Shown piece after piece: positions 8,325 to 18,179 of a stretch of DNA of 64,000 nucleotides. The DNA is from Rhipicephalus microplus (Eukaryota > Arthropoda > Arachnida > Ixodida > Ixodidae): positions 82,812,500 to 82,876,499 of the forward strand of contig NC_134700.1 in assembly GCF_043290135.1 (NCBI RefSeq), in the 5' to 3' direction. The position numbers and the translations under genes are program-made. The notes below the pieces were generated by a model. That model was given only the letters and a program-made list of their open reading frames with translations, did not search any database and had not been told where the DNA came from. Position 1 is the stretch's first letter, and each line of letters opens with the position of its first letter.

Positions 8325-11300
8325 GCGGGTCCGACTAGTAATAGTAACATCGTAGTTTGGCAGCGGAACTGTTGTGGATCTCTGCGTAAAAACGTGGTCC
8401 TTAAGCAATTCATTCGGTCTCTTACTAACAAGCTGGAGAACGTCCTACTCTAAGAAACATTGATGAACTCATTTACCTTATCGAGCTATCGGTCCCACTG
8501 CTTGTTCGGGCAAGATACAAGAGGTATCTGCACCCTTCTCTCGACGAAGTTTACCACCGTAGTTCACGATCTTTCCATGAGCCTTAGGAAGACTGAGCAC
8601 TTGTTTTCCGAGGTTATACCAAGCGGGTAGCTTCGGAACCGCCTCTTCATTGTGAACATTTAGAGTACTCCTAGGGACATGAGACAGCGCTTCACTTCGC
8701 TAATATCCAGGGCAATAGCAAAGGCAGCTGGGGCCCCACTTATTATTGCCGGGGACTTCAATGCCCAACATCAGGAGTGGGGATATCGCCACACTAACGC
8801 TAAGCGTAGAGATCTCTGACAGGCTGCTTCAGACTACAACCTAACTCTATTCACGGATCCTTCGTTCCCTACTAGAATTGGAAATTCATGCTCCAGGGAC
8901 ACTACCCCGGACCTAACCTTCGTGGCAAACTCGGGGTCGGTAACCTGGCACAATCTCAACGAAAGACTCAGCAGTGATCATCACATTCTCGTCACTTCGA
9001 TGGAAATACAGAGCAGACCTCCAAGAGAATTTCAGTTCACTAATGGGATCGTTTCCACGAAATCAGGGCGCAGAAAAAAGAGAATCGGGGGTCTCCAGAT
9101 TCTTTCGATCCCTGGGTGGCACAGCTCAAGGTGGACATACCTGCCGCTACCAACAAAGTCCATAGTTACTGATCTTAGGGTTGACAGAATGGACAGCTGT
9201 CTAGCGCATTTACTCGACGTTAAAAACCCCCTTCTTCATAGATGGAAGGGACAGAAACTGAAGCGTAGGCTGAGGAAAAAATTGCTGAGCTGAATCTCCA
9301 GATTAACTAACACTGCCAGACGCTCTCTAGACAATAACGAGATGAAGTTTGCAATTCGGCCGATGGCCAGATGCACAGAGGAGGCAGGTGAAACTTGGTG
9401 AAGCACCTGTTGAAAGAATCGAACTCGAAACCAACGAGAGGTGGGCAATAGACAAAGTCCTCCATATAGCCAGACAAGAAGACTCAGATGAAAAAGTTTT
9501 CGAACGGCCCACGAAAACTTATCTGCCAGTTGATCTCTCGTGTGATGCCGACTATCCCCTTTACGAGGGTCAGCGCGTGGGGTCTTTAGACGAACCTTTC
9601 AGCACGGCTGATGTGAGGGAGGTTCTTATGAAACCTAATAGTCGATCAGCCCCAGGCCCGGACGGTATCTCAAATGAAATTCTGCGCAGTCTCGGCGATG
9701 CTTTCATACAAATACTCACCGATCAGCTTAACAAAGTATGGGAACAGGGCACTGTCCCGGAATCGTGGAAGCTGGCGTCAATCATCTTTGTTCGGACACC
9801 AGAACGTCCACTGAATATTTGTAATCTAAGGTCCATATCGCTTACATCCTGCATAGGAAAGGTAGCCGAACACGTCTATATTAGCCACATTACTCAACAT
9901 ATTGAAGACCACACCTTATTTCCGTGCAACATGATTGGCTTCCGACCAGCATTATCGTCCCAAGATGCCATGAAGTTCACTGAACACCAGATTATCGACG
10001 TTAAAACAACAGATGTCAGGGCAATCTTGTAACTAGATTTAGAGAAAGCTTATGACAATCTATCCCATACTCATATTCTTAACTTCATCCCTACTTTTGG
10101 CTTGGGGCATAGATTTCACGCATTCATCAGCTCTTTCCTCAAAAGCAGAAAGGCCATCATTTGATAGGAGATCTGAAATCAGAACCCTTCGTTCTTGGCT
10201 CCAAAGGTACACCGCAGGGTTCGGTGGTCTCACCACTTCTGTTCAATATCGCTATGTGTGAGCTTTCCAAGAGGCTTTCGTCGATACAAGGCATATGTCA
10301 CACCCTTTACGCCGATGACATCACTGTCTAGTGCACGGGTGGCAGTGAAGGCAGAGTAGAAGAGGCACTCCAACGGGATATAGAATACACTGAAGCTTTT
10401 CTTAGTGGTACTGTACTACGACTCTCTCCAACCAAGTCGGAACCTATGCTTTACAGACCTAATAGAAGGGGTGTAAAGCCTCGAGGCTGGGTTCCCCTTC
10501 CAGATATCAATTTAATGCTTCGCACCAGCTCTAGTCATATCATTCCTAGAGTAGAGGTAATCAGAGTACTTTGAACGCTTATAGAGGTCAATGACACAAA
10601 TGAACAGACCATAAACAAGCTCACAACTAAAACGACAAGCATGAATCGTCCTATCCTTAGGGTCTCCAACTCTTGATGTAGCTTGAGAGAAAACAATTTA
10701 CAAAGGCTATTCCACGCTTTCTTAATAAGCCACATTACTTATGTTGCGGCCATGCACTGTTTGCTAAGTCATGAAAAGGCCAAGATTAATCATCTGATCC
10801 GTAAGAGCATCAAAAGAGTGCTGGAGCCCCTTCGGGAACCAGTACGGAACGCCTCATGGAGTTGGGTATACACAACCCGTTGGAAGAGATCATCGAAGCA
10901 CAGCATACGGCTCAAATGGCCAGGCTGTCCTTCTCGGCTGCAGGAAGGAGCATCCTGACAATCCTAGGGTATAGATCGGTAGAAGAGGAACGTAGTCAGT
11001 CTCTCACTAAGAAGCAAAAGACCAACATTATGGTCGCTTTGTTTCTCCGCAACGTACATCCGCAGCACAACGTGAACAGGCGGATAGTCTGGGGTGAAGC
11101 ACTCCTCAAGAGTGTTCATGCAAACCCGGATTCTGCATGCTTCGTAGGCGCGGCGCAATACGGTCGAACAGCCAACTTCTCGGTCGTTGCAGTTGACCAC
11201 GCAGGGTGTGTTATTTACTCCGCGTCTATCAGGAACACCACTCCCGCTAAAGCTGAACAAGCAGCCATAGCTGTCGCTCTCCTTGACGACTACCGGCAAC

Positions 11301-11941
11301 ACATCTATACAAACTCCCGAGCAGCAGTGCGAGCCTTTACATCTGGATCGGTATCGGCTGAAGTAGCTCGCATCTTAGGTAATATGCATATTTCAGAACA
11401 CACCATAATTTGGTTTCCGGCTCACCTCGATCACATTTAGCCTCCATGCAAACCTAAACGAGATCGCCCACGCCCGAGCACGCGCACTTACTTACCGTCC
11501 TGGGCAGCCTGCGGGACCTTCAGACTCCAACCTAATAGTCTTTAGGGATGTTCTCCTCACTTTCAACTAGGTGACTAAGCATTATCAGCTCGGCAGAAGG
11601 ATTTTCCCCCTTCCTCATATGCAATTTTGCAGGGCCAGACATCTACCCTCCGTGTGCTTCAAACCAGGTCGTACCCCAGTCATCGTTCCCACAACCAGTT
11701 TTTTGCAAGCATTAATCCAACATGCCCAGATTGTGGCGCCATATAAACGTTTGAACACATGCTCTGGCAGTGCTCCTCATCACGCGATTCTCGGCACATG
11801 ACTGAGGAAGAATGGAGCTCTGCGCTCAGGAGCTCAGAACTTGCACATCAACTCTATGCTGTCCAGAGGGCCCACGACGCGGCGGTGAGGCTCGGCCTAC
11901 CCGTTCCGACGGGGGAGCGGCCCACTGCTCTACCTCCTTGA
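8325..11941 (+). pseudogene. NLTR2 ORF2: endonuclease-RT-RNase H (copy 1, broken)
   Basis: The endonuclease is readable from about 8345: IAGDFNAQHQEWGY near 8750, FPTRIGNSCSRDTTPDLTF, and SSDHH near 8972-8986, which together are the catalytic signature. RT starts near 9600 (SAPGPDGIS), with PLNICNLRSISLTSCIGK, LDLEKAYDNL near 10035 and an intact YADD at 10308-10319, followed at once by a TAG. RNase H lies at 10900-11440 (AKAEQAAIAVALL; YTNSRAA, where the usual Asp of TDS is Asn). A C-terminal segment at 11760-11941 ends GLPVPTGERPTALPP. Stops and frameshifts occur roughly every few hundred bases, so this is an old dead copy. Confidence 0.8.
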
Positions 11942-12010
11942 AATAGTGTTCCTCAGGACCTCAATAATGTTCTTTGTCTGTCTATCTGACTTATTACATA
12001 TTATAATAAA

Positions 12011-12444
12011 AAGCTTTATGATTGGTACAATTGAGGGAGCATCAAAATTCGGTCCAAAAATGTGTAACTTTTTCACTGTATGTTTCATTACATTCAAATT
12101 GAATAATATTCTACAAGACCACTTAATTCTTGGCCAATTCGCTACAGTGGGTATGAGCAATAGAGAAGGTGAACGAGAACAAGAACATATTATTTTTGTG
12201 CCACAGATCCAAATATTCTCTTCTCATTCTTCTTGTATTGTCCTTCTCTCAATTGGAAAGTGAGGGATATAGTTTTCAACCACCAATTATCTAAACTACT
12301 GTGACCGAAGTTATTTCTACGGAAACTTTTGGACCCATTGAATGTTCACCTTTTAGAAGTACGTCCACTTAACACGAAAGAAGCAACCAGGAGTGAACGT
12401 GATTAGTATATATATATATATATATGTGTGTGTGTATATGTGTG
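12011..12444. other. AT-rich spacer between NLTR2 and LTR element A, with a TA/TG run
   Basis: No coding signature is seen. The start may still be NLTR2 3' UTR. A mixed (TA)n(TG)n run occupies about 12407-12444 and abuts the LTR terminus of element A. In copy 2 the same position has a TA run of about 105 bases. Confidence 0.5.
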
Positions 12445-13982
12445 TGTGACGCTATGATGAATGGGTGACGTGGCCTGGCTCATACGCCATGTTTATTCTA
12501 TTCTCACTTCTTCCTCATCAACGCTTTGCAAGATTGAATGTTTCGTAGGCATCGCATTTTTTGTCGTGGGTCAAACAAACGCCGTGCATGCAGTTTGCGC
12601 GCCCGTTGATCGTGGCTGATTAGGCGCTGCTTGCGTTCCTGCAGAGCACAAGCGGTTGTTTTGTGGCTTTTGGGGACCTTTCTATGGTGATGACGCAGAT
12701 GTTCAGACTGAATTCACAATTTTGAACGCTGGTTCCTTGGCTTTTCTTTCTGCGAAGATAGCTCAGATGCGGAATCAGTCTTTCCTTTACTGTAAGTTGA
12801 TTACGACACTCTTTAAGCTGCAAGTATCTTTGCGATGTAATTTTAGTTGAACGTTGCCGATGTTGGTGTGGGCGTTTTAGCTGTTGGGGTTCCTCTTGTT
12901 GCTTTTGTTGGCATTGCTGATGTTGCACTGTCTGACGAGGTGGACTTCCTTTGTAACCATGAGCCCCTTTTTTGTAAATTGACGTTACCAGCAAATAGTT
13001 GATACTTGTTAAGGTGTCACGATTTGTGTCAGGCAATGAAGATAGCGCGCCAGAATTTGCAGAAAAATCTGCTGAGGCTCTTGCAACGCCATTCTTGATG
13101 GATGTTTCGGGCACAGTGCAGTGCTTGAGAGTTGATCCTTCCGAGCCTCCTGTGTGCGTTGGGCTCTCAGGTGGCTGGGAATTCAACGGCGACACTGCGA
13201 AAGAATCGGTTTGGTTAGATTTTAATTCGGAATGACTGTCTTTTTGTGCAACGAACGATGCGAGCTCTTCTGGTCCATGAAACTGAACTGTAGGTGACGG
13301 GCTTGACTGAGTAGGCTCGGAGCTTCTCCGCTCTATTCCGACCATAGTTAGCGCGTGAAACGCGAGGTGGGTGTTGTGACCAACCGAAAATCCATGCGAC
13401 GGAAAAGCAGGAGAATGGTCAATGCGTGAAGGCTGCTTTTGACTGTGACGACCGAGTGCGGTTGTCTGTGGATGGTAAGATACAAACAAGTCTTCATCGT
13501 AGTCGTCATTGTATTCTTTAAACCAAACGATCATTTCTTGTTTTATCTTTTCCCATGACTCCTCGTTTTGAAATATGTGGGTGAGGTAGAATTTGAAGCC
13601 CTCACCAATGTTGGCGACCATCTCCCGTTCCAACCATGACGCAGCAATTGCGTGGAGCTCGACCAGGTTGAACCAGTCCTGTACAGGTGCATCGTCCACT
13701 GCTCCGGTGTACTTGGGGATGGGAAGGTCAGTCGATGGTTCTGTCATGGTGCTGGTTGCTGTGTGCGGCCAGGAGATGATTCCGTAACGATGTATGGTCA
13801 GGGCGTCTTGTGGAGAACTGTGTCGATGATGAAACCCTGACGAAGTGGCTGGGAGGTCTTCATCCTGTAGTCTCGTGTGACGCCATGATGAACGGGCGAC
13901 GTGGCCTGGCTCATACGCCATGTTTATTCTATTCTTACTTCTTCCTCATCAGTCATTACCTTCAGACACTACCTACTTACGT

Positions 13983-13988
<6 letters not shown>
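12445..13988 (-). mobile_element. Short-LTR gag-only element A (copy 1)
   Basis: The right end, 13876-13988, is a 113-bp LTR; read on the minus strand it runs from TGTGCAACGTAAGTA to GGCGTCACA. The left end, 12445-12521, holds the matching portion of the other LTR, truncated where it meets internal DNA. Between them is one long minus-strand frame encoding a Ty3-type Gag-like protein. There is no protease, RT or integrase. The internal region ends early compared with element B, so the 3' polypurine region and part of the 3' LTR are deleted. The outer end at each side adjoins CA/TG and TA dinucleotide repeats. Confidence 0.7.
12620..13747 (-). CDS. Gag-like protein of element A (copy 1)
   Basis: I choose the ATG at 13747 because MTEPSTDLPIPKYTG aligns with MTAPPDDLPIPKYTG of element B; the frame is open further upstream into the LTR. 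The N-terminal about 100 residues look like a Ty3-type Gag capsid N-lobe: IPKYTG, then VQDWFNLVELHAIAASW, then FKFYLTHIFQNEESW. The rest is Ser/Pro/Gln-rich and ends in a basic Gln/Lys/Arg stretch that may bind RNA. There is no zinc knuckle. Copy 1 has lost 15 bp in frame, so FTDYVSG of copy 2 is absent and it reads ANIGEGFKF. The frame is otherwise open for about 375 residues. If made, it would form particles but depend on another element's enzymes. Confidence 0.6.
   Translation of the reverse strand: MTEPSTDLPIPKYTGAVDDAPVQDWFNLVELHAIAASWLEREMVANIGEGFKFYLTHIFQNEESWEKIKQEMIVWFKEYNDDYDEDLFVSYHPQTTALGRHSQKQPSRIDHSPAFPSHGFSVGHNTHLAFHALTMVGIERRSSEPTQSSPSPTVQFHGPEELASFVAQKDSHSELKSNQTDSFAVSPLNSQPPESPTHTGGSEGSTLKHCTVPETSIKNGVARASADFSANSGALSSLPDTNRDTLTSINYLLVTSIYKKGAHGYKGSPPRQTVQHQQCQQKQQEEPQQLKRPHQHRQRSTKITSQRYLQLKECRNQLTVKERLIPHLSYLRRKKSQGTSVQNCEFSLNICVITIERSPKATKQPLVLCRNASSA

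Positions 13989-14040
<52 letters not shown>
13989..14040. repeat. (CA)n(TA)n microsatellite between elements A and B
   Basis: A CA run passes directly into a TA run. It touches the LTR of element A on its left and the 5' LTR of element B on its right. A second (CA)n(TA)n run lies on the far side of B (16225-16314), while copy 2 has just one such run. Confidence 0.9.
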
Positions 14041-14043
<3 letters not shown>

Positions 14044-14149
14044 CGTAAGAAGGCAGGGATGGTTAGGAGAAGTAGATGAGGAAGAAGTGCTTATGGAATA
14101 AACATGGGGTATGAGCCAGGCCACGTCGCCCATTCATCGTAGCGTCACA
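14041..14149 (+). repeat. 5' LTR of element B
   Basis: It matches 16115-16224 over its length with scattered substitutions (for example GTCGCCCATTCATCG here, GTCACCCATTCATCA there). It contains AATAAA at about 14097-14102. The terminal TG is not conserved because the microsatellite runs into it. Confidence 0.75.
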
Positions 14150-14278
14150 CGAGTCGACAGGATGAAGACCTCGTAACGACTTCATCGCCCGGCCGTCATC
14201 ATCGAAGACCTCAGTGAGACGCAGTGACCGAACGTGGACCACGAAAGTACATCCCAACACTACACCAAGACCAGCATT

Positions 14279-15958
14279 ATGACAGCACCACCAGACGACC
14301 TTCCCATCCCCAAGTACACCGGAGCAGCGGACGATGGACCTGTACAGGACTGGTTAGACCTGTTCGAGCACCACGCAACCGCTGCATCATGGTCGGAACG
14401 GAAAATGATCACCAACTTCACTGACTACATCTCCGGTGATGCATTCAAGTTTTACCTGACGCACATATTCGAAAACGACGAATCATGTCAAAAGATCAGG
14501 GAAGAGATTATTGTCCGTTTTAATGACTACGACAAGGACTTCCTCATTACCGACCATCTGCATACAACCACACTCAACCGTCACAGTCCACGCTTATTTC
14601 TCAAGAAACGTGGCGTTCCACCAGGTTTCTCCTCACGAAAGTCTGCATTTCCAAAGTCGTGGCACCAACATACGACACGAGACGTCGCTCACCCTACTGA
14701 TGCCTTTCATGCTTCGTCTCGCATACATGGTCCACTACCTGGTTTTCTACGACACAGCTCTTCAAAGGCTCCTAACGGTCACTATTCGTGTCATAAGGAC
14801 GCCTTGTTCATGGTAGACCAGCTGACACATGGGGAAAACACCAAACAACGCCAAGATGACTCAAAAAGTGAAAATCAGTCTTCACACATTGGAGCAGCTT
14901 ACTCCCCATCTCGCAGACTTGGCCCGCCTCCTGGTTTTCCATCGCTTGGCTCTTTCATGACTCACAATGTCCATCTCACATCTAGCCCGCTCACAATGGT
15001 CGAGATAGAGCTGCGGAGCTCGGACGATGCAACACCAAGCCCTAGACTTACCACCCAGATTCACGCGCCAGAACAGCTCGCATCGTTAGTTGCACAGAAA
15101 GAGGGCCATTCACAACTCAAAACTTGCCGAACTACCCCTGTTGCGGTGTTGCCATTCAATGCGCAGCCACCAGAAACTCCAAACATAGAAGACTCAGACG
15201 CATCGAACGTCGCATGCTACCAGGCGCAAGAACCACTCATAGTGAGCCGCGAAGAAGAAGCCCCTGATGAACCATCTCTCAACTCTGAATGTTTTTTGTC
15301 GCAAGAGTTCATTTCCACGGCACCGCAGACTTGCCAACATTTGAATTTTCAACCTGGTGATGCGACGTCACATGTGGTACCCTCATGCAGTGGTCACCAA
15401 TCCAAGAATCGAACCAATTCAGAAGCACATCATACATCAAACCTCGTACACAGCAGGCAAAGCAAGCGAAGCGAAGTTCATAAACTCATGCTACAACGAG
15501 AAAGACTGCAACGAGGGCATCGACGAACGCAAAATTCAACGAAAGTGCACTCACCAATAAAAGAACATCGGAAAATAAGATCTCTAAACCAAAGACCAAT
15601 TCAAGATGTCAGGCACTTTCGAGCAAAGAAAAGTCACCAGAAACACTCTCTGCACCTGCTATCACACCGACTGCACCACCACAGAAAACGCCGAGAAAGA
15701 CGCAAAAGCACTGCTTGCACACCGCAAACACTCAGGCACTTCGTCACAGTCTGTCAAAAAGCACGAAAGCAAGAAGGACCGGGATTGCACCATCCACGAC
15801 AAAAAATACAACCCCGACGACATCAGAGCTGCCGATGCAACAATGCGTTCCAACCTTGCTCAGTCCCCCGAACAGTTCAAGCAGTATTGTCAATGTTCAT
15901 GTGTAGCCCACTCTGTCCGGAACGCAACAGTCAAGCTCGTCCACCAGAGTCGTCATAA
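14279..15958 (+). CDS. Gag-like protein of element B
   Basis: This is an uninterrupted frame of about 559 codons from the ATG at 14279 (an upstream in-frame ATG lies at 14234). Residues 1-100 have a Ty3-type capsid N-lobe pattern: DLPIPKYTGA, then VQDWLDLFEHHATAASW, then DAFKFYLTHIFENDESC. The middle is Ser/Pro/His-rich with low complexity, with repeated PPGF motifs (GVPPGFSS, PLPGF, RPPPGFPS). The C-terminal third is basic (RERLQRGHRR; HHRKRRERRKS) and could bind RNA. No CCHC knuckle, DTG protease or RT motif is present in any frame up to the polypurine tract. An open frame of this length with no pol suggests selection for Gag alone, or recent origin. It is about 60% identical by eye to the element A Gag over the capsid part. 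Confidence 0.6.
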   Translation: MTAPPDDLPIPKYTGAADDGPVQDWLDLFEHHATAASWSERKMITNFTDYISGDAFKFYLTHIFENDESCQKIREEIIVRFNDYDKDFLITDHLHTTTLNRHSPRLFLKKRGVPPGFSSRKSAFPKSWHQHTTRDVAHPTDAFHASSRIHGPLPGFLRHSSSKAPNGHYSCHKDALFMVDQLTHGENTKQRQDDSKSENQSSHIGAAYSPSRRLGPPPGFPSLGSFMTHNVHLTSSPLTMVEIELRSSDDATPSPRLTTQIHAPEQLASLVAQKEGHSQLKTCRTTPVAVLPFNAQPPETPNIEDSDASNVACYQAQEPLIVSREEEAPDEPSLNSECFLSQEFISTAPQTCQHLNFQPGDATSHVVPSCSGHQSKNRTNSEAHHTSNLVHSRQSKRSEVHKLMLQRERLQRGHRRTQNSTKVHSPIKEHRKIRSLNQRPIQDVRHFRAKKSHQKHSLHLLSHRLHHHRKRRERRKSTACTPQTLRHFVTVCQKARKQEGPGLHHPRQKIQPRRHQSCRCNNAFQPCSVPRTVQAVLSMFMCSPLCPERNSQARPPESS

Positions 15959-16095
15959 AGATCGCCGGAAAGTTCCCTCGGCCTTGAAGATTTTGTGAGA
16001 TTGTGAAACTCTGTCGGGACGTGAAACTGTGAATTTTTCCATTATTTTCTTTATTCTCTGCAAATTGTTGTAGCTTGTAACCGGTGCCATCTTTC

Positions 16096-16109
16096 GGAGG
16101 GAGGGGGAA
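16096..16109 (+). promoter_or_regulatory. Polypurine tract of element B
   Basis: GGAGGGAGGGGGAA lies just upstream of the 3' LTR start (TGTGACG at 16113). This is the expected plus-strand primer of an LTR retrotransposon and supports the LTR call. Confidence 0.75.
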
Positions 16110-16112
16110 TCC

Positions 16113-16220
16113 TGTGACGTAAGAAAGCAGGGATGGTTAAAAGAAGTAGATGAGGAAGAAGTGCTTATGGAATAAACATGGGGTATGAGCCAGGCCACGT
16201 CACCCATTCATCATAAGCGT

Positions 16221-16224
<4 letters not shown>
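16113..16224 (+). repeat. 3' LTR of element B
   Basis: It has TG...CA ends within longer inverted termini (TGTGACG and CGTCACA). It includes the pyrimidine-poor block GATGAGGAAGAAGTGC and an AATAAA. A CA run follows directly, apparently continuing the terminal CACA. Confidence 0.75.

Positions 16225-16314
<90 letters not shown>
16225..16314. repeat. (CA)n(TA)n microsatellite right of element B
   Basis: A CA run passes into a TA run. It corresponds to the single run at 43158-43262 of copy 2. Confidence 0.9.
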
Positions 16315-16319
<5 letters not shown>

Positions 16320-17995
16320 AAAATGATGGTAGATTTTAGTGGTGCAAGGGCAACTCAGGCCAAAGAGCGCCAAACACACGGTTTTTGGTTTGGTCAATAT
16401 ACCTCTCCTTGTTTGTAAACAGTGTGACCCACCACCCCACCGCCCATAACCTCTCTCGGAGCAGCTTGTGGTTTGCAAGAAAGTTCCTCCGGCAGCATCT
16501 TTCTGCATATCAGAGGTGCGTGTCTGCATTCATTCAGAAGAAATTCTACATGGCTATGTTCTAAAGCCACATCCTATGAAAGAAGGGGGTTGCGGAAGGA
16601 TCACTGCTCATAGTGTGGAAATTTGCTCGTCGTAGTTGGATGGATGAAGAAACTTCGTTTAGAGTACTGAGAGGCACGACTAGCTTGCAGTGGGATTCAC
16701 CCACGTAGATGGCAGTCATAAGAGAAATTCTTATCTTTTTCGACAGCGAACGTTTGAATGAACATGGTTACTTGCACTTTGAGAAATATTTGCATGACAT
16801 GGATGTAAATTTATTCAATTTCCATCGCGGCAGTGCAATGTAGCTTTAAACGAGGTACAGCATTGGAGGCAGCATAGTTTTTAGCTGCTGTGCAGGACGT
16901 CACGGATAAGATTCTCACTCATTGCCCAAAAGTCTGATCGGCAATCAATAAAAAAAGAAACATTTCTTGCCGTGAGTTAGGCTGAGGTTAAGATATGCTT
17001 GCGAAAATCAAAGTGATATGCTGCCGCTGCGTTTCGCAAAACCCAGTGATAATTTATTTGATGTAATACCAGACATTTGAATAATTTATAATATTATCTG
17101 GCACAGTTACCTTGCTGCATTTGACACCTATAACGTGTTTTTGAACCTGTATTGCTCCTTCAGGCCTGATACACACTTCTAATGCAACTTGTCACTTTAT
17201 AAAAATCGAGCCGTATAAGTACAAAGTAGATAAGAAACGAAAATCTCCGCTGTTTACAATAACACGTATCAGGTTTTCGATAATACCAGTTGTAGCCGTG
17301 GTGAAGCATATATGAAGATTCGGGAACGCTACAGCATGCTTATAGCTCATGCGTAGTCGTATATATCATCCGGAGATCATGCACTTTTATTTTTCTGCAC
17401 GCCACGCATACGCTGAGATGGACCTATTAGCAGATGACCGCAACGTATGTATTTTTACATTGATTACAATGTCATATCGTAAAGTTTCATCGACAATCGG
17501 TTACTGAAACTGGCCCACAACGAATACCAGTGTTTTCGTAAACAGGACACATCACGTTATTTACACTGCACACACCACGCATAATATTCCCAGTTTTACC
17601 GTCCGTAAAGGTGAACCAATATTTTCGATGCCTTTCAACGCACACTACACGCAACAGTCAACACTGCACATGTTCGAAAACGATGCCGCTGTTTCTCGCA
17701 CAGGCCGCCACGTGTGTTTACTTCTCCGAGATAAACAGCCAGCCAGCATGGCGAATATTTCATCGCGTACTTTATCACACACCTAGATGTTATCTGACAC
17801 ACACTACAGCTAATAATGCCACTTTGAGATGAAGATTAAGCTTACGAAAAATTGCCCTAAGCACCGAGCGACCGTACCCCACTCGGTCACCGGCGGGAGT
17901 GTTTTGCCAACCACCGCCTTGCACGTGCACCGGTGACTTCACGCTGTGACGTACCCCGGTAATGTTCTATTTGATTTTAAAAAGTCTACTCAGGG
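16315..17995. other. Unrecognised 1.7-kb AT-rich segment (copy 1)
   Basis: I see no protein domain, RNA gene, LTR or terminal inverted repeat here. Frames are short and shadow-like; the longest notable one (17611-17832, +) has no family signature. A block reading GGCCAAAGAGCGCCA near 16358-16372 resembles repeats I have seen in tick DNA, so an old repeat end is possible. The segment is kept at about 99% identity in copy 2 (43263-44949) in the stretches I compared. Confidence 0.5.
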
Positions 17996-18179
17996 TCGCA
18001 AGAATAAAAGAGTGGTGCATCGGGCTTAAACTTAGGTGTAGTGACTATGCGTGATGGGTTTCAAACGGGCTATGTGTTTTACAAAGTCATGCAGTGTCGC
18101 CAACAGTCCTAGTCATGACAGGGAGTATGTGCTGCATGGCATTTATTAGAAAGTCAGAATTGAGAGGAGGCTGAAATTA

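Larger units (their letters stand above)
7379..12010 (+). mobile_element. NLTR2, I-type non-LTR retrotransposon (copy 1)
   Basis: This is a second I-type element, distinct in sequence from NLTR1 and starting directly at its 3' tail. It holds the C-terminal half of an ORF1 with a zinc knuckle and an Arg/Ser-rich tail, a coiled coil, endonuclease, RT, RNase H and a C-terminal tail (GLPVPTGERP). AATAAA near 12005-12010 marks the probable 3' end, though the exact end is unclear. It is 5' truncated and carries many stops. Confidence 0.8.
14041..16224 (+). mobile_element. Short-LTR gag-only element B, full structure
   Basis: Two direct LTRs of about 110 bp bound the element. The 3' LTR (16113-16224) starts TGTGACGTAAGAAAG and ends GCGTCACA, giving TGTGACG/CGTCACA terminal inverted repeats. 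The 5' LTR (14041-14149) matches it, with its first two bases altered to TA. A polypurine tract GGAGGGAGGGGGAA (16096-16109) sits three bases before the 3' LTR. The leader after the 5' LTR (CGAG....CAGGATGAAGACCTC) is shared with element A and is the primer-site candidate; I could not match it to a tRNA. Internal DNA of under 2 kb encodes only a Gag-like frame. The element is absent from copy 2. Mutual LTR differences are modest, suggesting a fairly young insertion. Confidence 0.75.

Noticed and set aside
15606..15998. Second open frame overlapping the end of the element B Gag, considered as a pol start
   Set aside because: No zinc knuckle, DTG, YxDD or integrase motif; its composition follows from the overlapping basic Gag tail.
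17611..17832. 73-codon frame in the unassigned segment
   Set aside because: No family resemblance, no codon pattern different from surrounding AT-rich DNA, and the matching copy 2 frame differs at its start and end.
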